Shown here: piece by piece, positions 14,509-20,909 of the stretch
Layout: the number at the start of each line of letters is the position of its first letter
Numbering within the stretch: the first letter of the stretch is position 1
NCBI GenBank assembly: GCA_013374505.1
Contig: QENJ01000046.1
Coordinates: 1 to 21,248, forward strand
Direction: 5' to 3'
Length of the DNA stretch: 21,248 bases
Source: Candidatus Methanophagaceae archaeon
GTDB lineage: Archaea; Halobacteriota; Syntropharchaeia; Alkanophagales; Methanospirareceae
Program-made: the position numbers and the translations under genes
Notes under the pieces: model-generated
The model's database searches: none
Seen by the model: the letters and a program-made list of their open reading frames with translations, nothing else
What the model was told of the DNA's origin: nothing

Positions 14509-15528
14509 ATGAAAAAGCCGCTATACGACGACATCGGAAGTTATCCTTTACCCGAAGGAACAACAAAGGCTTGGCTAAAAGCAGCTTTTGCTGACGTCCC
14601 GACACACCGAAATGCGTTATACGAATTATTAACAGGAACAATGAAACAGAAACTAAACGCAGGCGTTGAAGTTCCTACATATCCGCAATTTCAGGACATG
14701 ATCACCCAGTTTAACGATCCGATTCTGGACGCTGAGAAGACAGAAGCGCCGCTGCTAATAAAAGAAGAAGAGGCGAAGATAATCGAGCTGGACGCATTCG
14801 AGCAGATGGCGGCGGAGTACAGGGAAAAGACGGGTGAAACACTTAAGATCCGGATATGCGTTACAGGTCCGATAGAGCTGTATTATAAACAATTTCCGCC
14901 ACCGGTGTATATAGACGTGTTATCAAACATAGCAAAATCCGTGGGCAGGTTCGTAAAAAACGCGATAGACGGTGCGAAGAATTACGAAGTGGTGTGCGCT
15001 TCGTTAGACGAGCCAAGCATGGGCTTAGACCCACGTATAGAAGAAGAGGGTGTGATTACGGCACTGGGACTCGCCTCCGAATATGCGGCTCAGAAGGGCG
15101 TGGATACGCAGATACATCTCCATTCGCCTATTTTTTATGATACCGTGTGCCAGGTGGATGGGATAAGTGTGATAGGTGTGGAATCCGCAGCGAATCCGTC
15201 GCTTTTAACGTTGATAGATAAAGTACAACTGGATAAATACGATAAATATCTACGTGTCGGAGTTTCAAGGACGGATATATTCAGCATGGCGGCGGAATAC
15301 GATGAAAAGCACCATACGAACGCATTCAAGGATAAAGGCGTTTTGGAAGATATAGTTAACGAGTACAACAGTCCGAAACAGGTAAAGAAACGGTTTGCGA
15401 ATGCGTATTCTATCTTCGGAGACCGCATAAAATATGTGGGTCCTGATTGTGGTTTGGGTGCTTTTATTACTCAGGAACTGGCGTATTTGGTGTTGAAGAA
15501 CACGGCGGAGGGGCTAAAGGAGTTTTAG
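14509..15528 (+). CDS. metE: Core (folate-independent) methionine synthase, MetE C-terminal type
   Basis: 339 residues, corresponding to only the catalytic C-terminal half of bacterial MetE, as in archaeal 'core-MetE' enzymes that take the methyl group from a corrinoid rather than from methyl-folate. It opens YDDIGSYPLP (6-15) and has ICVTGPIELY (116-125), SLDEPSMGLDPR (165-176), HLHS (203-206), GVESAA (223-228) and GPDCGLGAF (311-319). By family alignment the zinc ligands would be H203, residue 205, E225 and C314. Residue 205 is His where MetE enzymes normally have Cys, an unusual change. C314 and E225 are kept. The methyl donor is unknown, so a specialised member of the superfamily is possible. 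It ends with TAG and has its own TATA box. Confidence 0.85.
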   Translation: MKKPLYDDIGSYPLPEGTTKAWLKAAFADVPTHRNALYELLTGTMKQKLNAGVEVPTYPQFQDMITQFNDPILDAEKTEAPLLIKEEEAKIIELDAFEQMAAEYREKTGETLKIRICVTGPIELYYKQFPPPVYIDVLSNIAKSVGRFVKNAIDGAKNYEVVCASLDEPSMGLDPRIEEEGVITALGLASEYAAQKGVDTQIHLHSPIFYDTVCQVDGISVIGVESAANPSLLTLIDKVQLDKYDKYLRVGVSRTDIFSMAAEYDEKHHTNAFKDKGVLEDIVNEYNSPKQVKKRFANAYSIFGDRIKYVGPDCGLGAFITQELAYLVLKNTAEGLKEF

Positions 15529-15538
15529 GGTGACCCTT

Positions 15539-15553
15539 GAAAAGCTTTTATTA
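15539..15553 (+). promoter_or_regulatory. Promoter of the ATPase/TPR operon
   Basis: GAAAAGCTTTTATTA shares its first 13 bases with the histone promoter at 5561. The TATA part is centred about 40 bases before the ATG at 15589, giving a leader of about 14 nt containing GTGAAGAG. Confidence 0.55.
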
Positions 15554-15588
15554 GACAGAAACGTAAGATTTGTTTGTGAAGAGTAAAG

Positions 15589-16824
15589 ATGCCCGAAGAT
15601 TTTATCGTTGCCGAAGATCTTGACCTTGCGTGGAGCAATTTTGACCCGGTTTTTACTTTACCTGCGATTTGTCCGTTTTACGTAGAGCTGGCAGGTAAGC
15701 CTTTAAATAAGCTAATCAGGGCCCTTATGCGTCAGCACAGGCAGCAGCCCAAATACTTCTTTTCCGGTCATCGCGGCTGCGGCAAGTCAACAGAACTAAA
15801 CAGGCTTGCCGCGGATGATGAAATAAAAAAACGATTTTATATTGTGAAGTACTCGGTTAAGGACGTCTGCGATGTTAACAACCTTAATTATGTGGACGTG
15901 CTGTTCTCGATGGGTGCGCAATTATATATACAGTATATTGATGCGGGCAAGGAACTGGAACCAGAGCTACTAGAAGAACTTGAGAGCTGGGGGCGTACCT
16001 TAGAGCTGGAGTCGGAAAAAACGAAGTCTGCCGAAGCCTCGGTAAAAGGAGGGATTCGTGCCTTTTTCCTTTCGGTACAGGCAAAAATCAAGTCCGAGCA
16101 TACTACAAGGAAAATTATCAGGGAACGAATAGAACCAAAGCTTTCTGAGCTTATTGATAAAATAAATATAATCATTGCAGATATCGAAGGTAAAGAGAAG
16201 AAGAATGTGCTTGTTATAATTGATGATCTGGACAAACCCAGTTTAGAGCAAGCAAAGGAGATTTTTTATGATAACTATACGGCTATTACGCAGCCTGCAT
16301 GCTATATAGTTTATACAGTGCCGATTTCTATATTCTTCGCACCGGAATTTACAGCGATACGGGAAACACGGTTTTTCCTGCCCAATATTAAACTGCACAC
16401 CAAGAACGATAGAAACAGCATACACGAGCCGGGCTATGAGCTGATGCGAACATTTGTTTATAAAAGAATGAAAGAAGAGCTGATCGAGCCCGAAGCACTT
16501 GATTTTGCCATAAAAATGAGCGGCGGTGTGTTCAGAGAAGGTGCACGGATAATGCAAATCGCTGCAGACAACGCAATAGAAAAAGAAAGGACTCGTATAT
16601 CAAAAGAAGATGTGGAGCGGGCAGAGCGCGAAATAAGAAGTGATTTCAAACGTATTCTCAAATCTGACGATTATAAAACCCTTAATGAAATTTATGAGAG
16701 TAATGATATACGTGGGATAGAAAAGATAGGGCATTTATTGCATAATCTTAGCGTGCTTGAGTATGAGAACGAAGAAAACTGGTATGATATACACCCCACG
16801 CTCGAAGAACTATTAAAGAAATAA
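15589..16824 (+). CDS. P-loop ATPase (AAA/STAND-like) with C-terminal winged helix
   Basis: 411 residues, probably cytoplasmic. Walker A is SGHRGCGKST (59-68, K66). Walker B is VLVIIDDLDK (207-216, with D212 or D213 binding Mg). Between them lies a charged, helical insertion (about 120-200). After Walker B, ITQPACYIVYTVPISIFF looks like the sensor-1 strand. SGGVFREGARIMQIAADNAI (311-330) is a lid-type helix, and the final 40 residues (HLLHNLSVLEYE, WYDIHPTLEELL) look like a winged helix. This order resembles archaeal/STAND-type switch ATPases such as the Orc/MoxR-like predicted NTPases. Function is unknown. Its TAA overlaps the ATG of the TPR gene by one base, so the two are translationally coupled and probably work as partners. 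Confidence 0.85.
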   Translation: MPEDFIVAEDLDLAWSNFDPVFTLPAICPFYVELAGKPLNKLIRALMRQHRQQPKYFFSGHRGCGKSTELNRLAADDEIKKRFYIVKYSVKDVCDVNNLNYVDVLFSMGAQLYIQYIDAGKELEPELLEELESWGRTLELESEKTKSAEASVKGGIRAFFLSVQAKIKSEHTTRKIIRERIEPKLSELIDKINIIIADIEGKEKKNVLVIIDDLDKPSLEQAKEIFYDNYTAITQPACYIVYTVPISIFFAPEFTAIRETRFFLPNIKLHTKNDRNSIHEPGYELMRTFVYKRMKEELIEPEALDFAIKMSGGVFREGARIMQIAADNAIEKERTRISKEDVERAEREIRSDFKRILKSDDYKTLNEIYESNDIRGIEKIGHLLHNLSVLEYENEENWYDIHPTLEELLKK

Positions 16825-18239
16825 TGGACGAAGCAAAAGCGGCTTTTGAGGAGCGAGTTTTAAGGCTTGCCAATTACTTAAGTCGCGCCTACAAATACAA
16901 CAAACCCTCTATTCTCTTTGCCATGTATCTGAGTGAATTTTTGCGCAGTGACGTAGATAAATCGCTTGAGAGCGCGTTGGCGGAGCAGGGACTCGAAGTT
17001 GTAAGCGTGGACACCGCGAACTTTAAAGACTTGCCTTCCTTTTTTGCTGCAAAAAACTCTGATAACACCGTCTTTTTTGTTTATAATCTGGATAAAGGAT
17101 TTCCTGAAGTGCTTCAGTATTTGAATTTTAAACGAGAAGTGCTTGTCGAGCATCAAGTCAAGGTTTTATTCTGGGTAAGAGAAGCGGAACTTGCTCGTAT
17201 CAGTCTGGATGCGCCGGACTTCTTTGCGTTTAGAAACCGCGTGGTTGAGTTTATGGAAGTACCGACGGCAGAAGAGCGCAGACCTGCTCTGGTTGAGTTT
17301 GCATTAGAGACTGAATATAAATCTCTGGAAGAGCACAAGCGAAATATAGAGCTAAAGGAGAAACTGCTTGGTGAGCTTTCTGCCGAAGCAGAAATAAGTG
17401 GATACCTGCTTGGTTCTCTTGGGGCATTATATGGTCAAATCGGTTCTTATAAAAAGTCGCTTGAGTGTTCAAAAAAGGCACTTAAGATTGCTCAGGAAAT
17501 TGGCGATAGACAAAACGAAGGTGCATGGCTCGGAAATCTTGGAAATGCTTATTATTCTTTAGGTGAGGTGGAGCGTGCCATCGAATATTATGAGCAGGCG
17601 CTCTCTATTTCTAAGGATATTGGGAACAGACGAAATGAAGGCACCTGGCTCGGAAGCCTTGGAACTGCTTACTCTGATCTGGGACAGTTAGAGCGTGCCA
17701 TCGAATATTATGAGCAGGCGCTCTCTATTTCTAAGGATATAGGGGACAGACGACATGAAGGCAACTGGCTCGGAAACCTTGGAAGTGCTTACCTTTCTTT
17801 GGGTGAGGTAGAGCGTGCCATCAAATATTATGAGCAGGCGCTCTCTATTGCTAAGGAGATTGGGGACAGACGAAATGAAGGCACCTGGCTCGGAAACCTT
17901 GGAACTGCTTACTATTCTTTGGGTGAGGTAGAGCGTGCCATCAAATATTATGGGCAGGCTCTCTCTATTTCTAAGGAGATTGGGGACAGACGGGGTGAAG
18001 GCACCTGCCTTAATAATTTAGGCGTGGTTTTCAAGGATTTGGAAATATATGATTTAGCGCTGGCTTGCTACCTTTTAGCCAGAAAGATACTTAAAGAAAT
18101 CAGAGACCCAAGAATTGAAAAAACAGAAAATAGTATTAATGAACTAAAAGCTAAGATAGGGGCGGAGGAATTCCAAAAGCTTATGGCTACGGTGGAACCG
18201 AAGGCTGAGGAAGTTGTACAGGGTATTTTAGCGGGCTAA
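16824..18239 (+). CDS. TPR-repeat protein coupled to the ATPase
   Basis: 471 residues, no signal peptide or membrane segment. The N-terminal part (1 to about 145) is an alpha/beta domain without a Walker A motif: NTVFFVYNLDKGF, LQYLNFKREVL, VKVLFWVREAEL, APDFFAFRNRVVEF. I have the impression of similar segments ahead of TPRs in other predicted NTPase systems but cannot name the family. A helical linker (150-195) leads to six 40-residue TPRs of the kinesin light chain/NPHP3 type (197-436). Units two to five are nearly identical (pattern GNLGxAYYSLGEVERAI, YYEQALSISK, IGDRRNEGTWL); the first and last have diverged. The repeats probably bind a partner or signal molecule and may control the ATPase (inference). 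Confidence 0.85.
   Translation: MDEAKAAFEERVLRLANYLSRAYKYNKPSILFAMYLSEFLRSDVDKSLESALAEQGLEVVSVDTANFKDLPSFFAAKNSDNTVFFVYNLDKGFPEVLQYLNFKREVLVEHQVKVLFWVREAELARISLDAPDFFAFRNRVVEFMEVPTAEERRPALVEFALETEYKSLEEHKRNIELKEKLLGELSAEAEISGYLLGSLGALYGQIGSYKKSLECSKKALKIAQEIGDRQNEGAWLGNLGNAYYSLGEVERAIEYYEQALSISKDIGNRRNEGTWLGSLGTAYSDLGQLERAIEYYEQALSISKDIGDRRHEGNWLGNLGSAYLSLGEVERAIKYYEQALSIAKEIGDRRNEGTWLGNLGTAYYSLGEVERAIKYYGQALSISKEIGDRRGEGTCLNNLGVVFKDLEIYDLALACYLLARKILKEIRDPRIEKTENSINELKAKIGAEEFQKLMATVEPKAEEVVQGILAG
17532..18011 (+). repeat. Four near-identical 120-bp tandem repeats encoding TPRs
   Basis: The period is 120 bases (40 codons). GAGCGTGCCATC recurs at the same phase in each unit and synonymous positions are largely conserved, which indicates recent duplication or gene conversion rather than only selection on the protein. 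Confidence 0.85.
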
Positions 18240-18260
18240 CACCAGAATTTGAAGTTATTT

Positions 18261-18410
18261 ATGACAGAAGAGTCAGGCAGAACGGCGAAAAAAAGAGGTG
18301 AAGAAGGAATTGCAGCGCAGTTCATAAGAGAGGCATTTGCTGCGATTTTCGTCTGCACAATTGCGATTCTTCCAAAATACTTTTATTTTATGAACCTGAA
18401 TAAAAAATAG
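18261..18410 (+). CDS. Possible 49-residue single-span membrane peptide
   Basis: A frame from ATG 18261 to TAG gives a charged N-terminus (MTEESGRTAKKRGEEG) followed by a hydrophobic stretch (FAAIFVCTIAILPKYFYFMN) and a basic end. That is the plan of a small single-pass membrane protein. It starts 21 bases after the TPR gene stop and ends seven bases before prs, so it could be the third gene of the ATPase/TPR operon. There is no clear ribosome binding site, and part of it overlaps the likely prs TATA box. It may be chance. Confidence 0.3.
   Translation: MTEESGRTAKKRGEEGIAAQFIREAFAAIFVCTIAILPKYFYFMNLNKK
18380..18390 (+). promoter_or_regulatory. TATA-like box of prs
   Basis: CTTTTATTTTA is centred about 33 bases before the prs ATG, predicting a leader of only a few bases. 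Confidence 0.4.
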
Positions 18411-18417
18411 TATAAAG

Positions 18418-19275
18418 ATGAAAATAATACCTGGCATCTCGTCACAGGTCTTGGCGACACGGATTGCAGCAGAACTGGACTGTAAAGCCACGCTATGCGA
18501 GTACAAGCGGTTCCCGGACGGAGAACTCTACACGCGAATAGTAGACGACATAAAGAACGAAGAAGTAGTCATCGTGCAGAGCGTCAATTCCGATTCCGAC
18601 CTGATATACTTGCTGCAACTGATAGACGCAGCGGAAGAAGCGAGCAATACAAAAGTTGTCATCCCGTACTTAGGATATGCGCGCCAGGACAAGAAATTTA
18701 AGCCCGGAGAAGCTATATCTGCGAGAGCAATAGCACGAAGCATAAGCGCTGCTGACCTCGACACGATCTATGTAGTCAACGTGCACAACAGCAACGTATT
18801 GCAGTTTTTTGAAGCAGATACGAAGGAACTGGATGTTTCTTCTTTAATCGGCGATTATATATCCCGCGAAGGAATAGCTCCGGTAGTGATAATAGGACCC
18901 GATGCCGGTGCTACTGACTTAACAGCAGCAGTTGCAGCGCCTTTCGGGTTCGAGTACGATGTGCTGGAGAAGAAGCGGATAACCGGTGTAGAAGTGGAGA
19001 TAAAGCCAAAAGCGTTAAGTGTAGAGGGTAAAAATGTGGTTATCGTGGACGATATCATCTCTACAGGGGGAACTATCGCAGAAGCTGCTTCTTTGCTGAA
19101 GGCTCAGAACGCAAGCGATATTTACGTTGCGTGCATACACGGCGTTTTTGTGCAGAATGCCGTACTGCGAATGCTAAATGCAGGCGTTAAAACTGTTATT
19201 ACTACTGATACGATTGAATCAGTCTTTAGCAAAGTGAGCATAGCGGAGATGCTTGCGGGAGTACTGAAGAAGTGA
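18418..19275 (+). CDS. prs: Ribose-phosphate pyrophosphokinase (PRPP synthetase)
   Basis: 285 residues, typical of the shorter archaeal enzymes. It transfers pyrophosphate from ATP to ribose 5-phosphate, making PRPP for nucleotides, histidine and tryptophan. It has the start MKIIPGISSQ, RFPDGE (31-36), YARQDKKFKPGEAISAR (87-103) as the flexible ATP loop, VNVHN (120-124) with catalytic H123, GPDAGA (160-165), and the PRPP signature VVIVDDIISTGGTIAEA (207-223). All expected catalytic positions are present. The ATG follows TATAAAG directly and little leader is expected. Confidence 0.96.
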   Translation: MKIIPGISSQVLATRIAAELDCKATLCEYKRFPDGELYTRIVDDIKNEEVVIVQSVNSDSDLIYLLQLIDAAEEASNTKVVIPYLGYARQDKKFKPGEAISARAIARSISAADLDTIYVVNVHNSNVLQFFEADTKELDVSSLIGDYISREGIAPVVIIGPDAGATDLTAAVAAPFGFEYDVLEKKRITGVEVEIKPKALSVEGKNVVIVDDIISTGGTIAEAASLLKAQNASDIYVACIHGVFVQNAVLRMLNAGVKTVITTDTIESVFSKVSIAEMLAGVLKK

Positions 19276-19291
19276 AAGCTTGGGTGCGGCG

Positions 19292-19337
19292 CTACAAAAA
19301 AACAGGCTTTTTTACTTGCGCTTTCCTGTGATTGTAG
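19292..19337 (+). repeat. Nested inverted repeat after prs
   Basis: CTACAA (19292-19297) pairs with TTGTAG (19332-19337), and inside it ACAGG (19302-19306) pairs with CCTGT (19325-19329). An internal T6 run lies between. It may act in 3'-end formation or be an end of a decayed mobile element. Confidence 0.35.
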
Positions 19338-19377
19338 AGTCCCAAAATTATTTCGTCAAGAAACTTCACCTCAACTT

Positions 19378-19440
19378 ATGGTGAAGCTAACAGACAAAAA
19401 GATCAAATGGGCAGCCCCAGCCATTCCACACCCGCAATAA
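19378..19440 (+). pseudogene. Fragment resembling the start of an IS481-like transposase
   Basis: A 20-codon frame starts MVKLTDKKIKWA. This matches my recollection of the opening of archaeal IS481-type transposases (MVKLTxKKIRWIIR). It then diverges (APAIPHPQ) and stops inside a palindrome. It looks like a 5' scrap of an older element left of the IS630 copy. The match is short. Confidence 0.3.
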
Positions 19441-19448
19441 ATTGCGGG
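19431..19448. repeat. Perfect 18-bp palindromic hairpin
   Basis: CCCGCAAT-AA-ATTGCGGG is a perfect 8-bp inverted repeat with a two-base centre, 37 bases from the left end of the IS630 element. It could be a REP-like sequence, a terminator for the leftward transposase transcript, or an insertion target. Confidence 0.5.
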
Positions 19449-20193
19449 GCATCCTTTTGTCGTACGCTGTTTTCTTCCGCTTGTATACTTCACACCGCCA
19501 CAGATTGAACTTTTTCAAAGCTCTGAAACCGCAGTGTAAGTAAAGAGTCAAGTTTTTGTTTGTGAGTGGTATCAGTCTGGCTCAGGCAATCGGTGATGGC
19601 TTTTTTGAAATCCACAAACTCAGAATAATATTTCGAATAGAGACACTGTTTCTTAACGAATTTCCAGAGTCGCTCGATGAGATTTAAGTTGGGAGAATAA
19701 GGAGGAATGTAAAGCAATTCGATATCGAGTGATTCGGCTAACTACCAAACGATTTTACACTTCTGATATCGGGCATTATCTAAAATGAGGGTGATAGGTA
19801 CTTTAATGTCAAGGCGTGAAATGCACCACAATAAATCACAAAAACTCTGAGCGTTGATATACGTATCGTTGGTAACGGTGACCAATTCGTGAGTTACCGC
19901 GTTTAGCGCGCCCAGAACGTTGAATCGCTTTCTGCCTGCTGGAGCTTTAATGAATAATCGTGTGAAACACCACAATATGCCAAGAAAAGGAGCCAGCACG
20001 AAATGCGCAGCATCCACAAAAAATACCACTCTTTGACCGCCTCGGGCTTCTTCGAAACGGGGCTCCAGCTCCTCTTTTATGAAGCTTTCCTGCTTCTCGG
20101 GGTCCGCTTTAGCAGGAATCATGCCCATCTTACGAGGAGCCATCCCGATAGACTTGAGGAACTCCCTCACCCGATTTTCGCTGCGTTTAATCC

Positions 20194-20200
20194 CTGTTAG
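20194..20200. repeat. Target-site duplication, left copy
   Basis: CTGTTAG lies immediately left of the nested element and is repeated immediately to its right. An eighth base (C) also matches, so the duplication could be 7 or 8 bp. Confidence 0.8.
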
Positions 20201-20311
20201 CCACAGTTTCACACTTGACTCTTCACAATCCCATATTATTTAAAGCTTTCTAACAAAAATGCTCTATAATAGCTCCTTTCGATCTTTTTGGAGTTATGTA
20301 TGAAACTATGG
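20201..20311. mobile_element. 111-bp MITE-like element nested in the IS630 transposase
   Basis: A non-coding insertion whose ends are imperfect inverted repeats. Read inward they begin CCACAGTTTCACACTTGACT on the left and CCATAGTTTCATACATAACT on the right, with 17 of 21 positions identical. It is flanked by the direct repeat CTGTTAG. The centre is AT-rich with no coding capacity. Removing it plus one repeat copy (118 bp) joins GAGCTAACA to GGGATTAAA and restores the transposase frame exactly, which shows it is a true insertion. The mobilising transposase is unknown. Confidence 0.85.
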
Positions 20312-20318
20312 CTGTTAG
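20312..20318. repeat. Target-site duplication, right copy
   Basis: Second copy of CTGTTAG, immediately right of the nested element. Confidence 0.8.
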
Positions 20319-20700
20319 CTCTTCGATCTTAGCCATAGCTTCTTTAACGCTGGCAGGGGGGTGCTCGCGGAAGTATTCCTCAATAGTCGTTGTATGCTGA
20401 CGCAATTCACTTTGCGATTGGTAAAAATGTATCTGTTTCAACGCCTCGATGCCACCTTGCAGATATTCACGCAGGTATCCGCGCAATGTATTTGGAGAGA
20501 TTCCTGTCAGACGGCATATCTCGTTATGACTCAGTCCCTGGCTCTTCAGCCAAAGAGCTTCCATTTTACGCAGAACTCGGGGATGGGAATGATTATATCG
20601 CTCATATTTCAATGCCTGCATCTCTTCTTCTGTGAATTCTATCTTGATCATTTGTGCCACCTCTTGAAGTTCGTATCTCAAACTAAAAGATGCCTGACTG

Positions 20701-20708
20701 TATATAAA
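20701..20708 (-). promoter_or_regulatory. TATA-like box of the IS630 transposase
   Basis: TTTATATA on the minus strand is centred about 53 bases ahead of ATG 20651, inside the element's right end. The leader of about 28 nt would carry the GAGGTGG ribosome binding site. Confidence 0.5.
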
Positions 20709-20860
20709 TATGTACTATGACTCTGCCGGTAAAAAGCGCAATTTCTGGCGGTGCTGAGTATAAAACATTTTTTTTCGGGATATTGTATTTATTTTAAAGT
20801 TTCACTTGGTTTCTTTTTGATGAATAATCACCTTTCCAAGAATATATTCCCCTCATATTG

Positions 20861-20870
20861 TTTATATATA
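20861..20870 (+). promoter_or_regulatory. TATA-like box of the right-edge transposase-like gene
   Basis: TTTATATATA lies about 45 bases ahead of ATG 20910. The predicted transcript starts near 20890 and includes the GGGGG ahead of that ATG. Confidence 0.55.
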
Positions 20871-20909
20871 CCATTTTGCTAATTTAATTAGATTTAGATG
20901 GGGGAAAAC

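Larger units (their letters stand above)
19490..20651 (-). pseudogene. IS630-type transposase, interrupted
   Basis: The N-terminal part (from ATG 20651, with GAGGTGG six bases ahead) is a helix-turn-helix domain: GLSHNEICRLTGISPNTLRGYL. The frame is broken after KIEELT by the nested element and resumes at GIKRSENRVREFLKSIG. The catalytic triad is D in FFVDAAHF (codon 20012-20014), D in LILDNARYQKC (19778-19780) and E in NLIERLWKF (19673-19675). The last two are separated by 34 residues, the DD34E pattern of IS630. A TAG (19742-19744) follows KCKIVW in the same frame, and the protein continues LAESLDIELLYIPPYSPNLN. Excluding the insert and one target copy gives 348 codons including the final TGA. 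It is probably inactive in this copy unless both defects are bypassed. Confidence 0.9.
19486..20760 (-). mobile_element. IS630-family insertion sequence, decayed, 1275 bp
   Basis: Terminal inverted repeats are TACTTCACACCGCCA (19486-19500) and, reading in from the right, TACTCAGCACCGCCA (20760-20746), 12 of 15 identical, with weaker similarity further in. Each is flanked by TA (19484-19485 and 20761-20762), the target duplication expected of IS630/Tc1-type elements. Inside is a leftward DD34E transposase gene broken by a 111-bp insertion and a TAG codon. Without the insertion and one copy of its target duplication the element would be 1157 bp, normal for the family. Confidence 0.88.

Noticed and set aside
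17532..18011. CRISPR-like periodicity
   Set aside because: The 120-bp period is in frame and encodes TPR units; there are no short repeats separated by unique spacers.
20798..20809. AGTTTCACTTGG resembling part of the MITE inverted repeat
   Set aside because: The match is short and gapped, with no second end or target duplication found.
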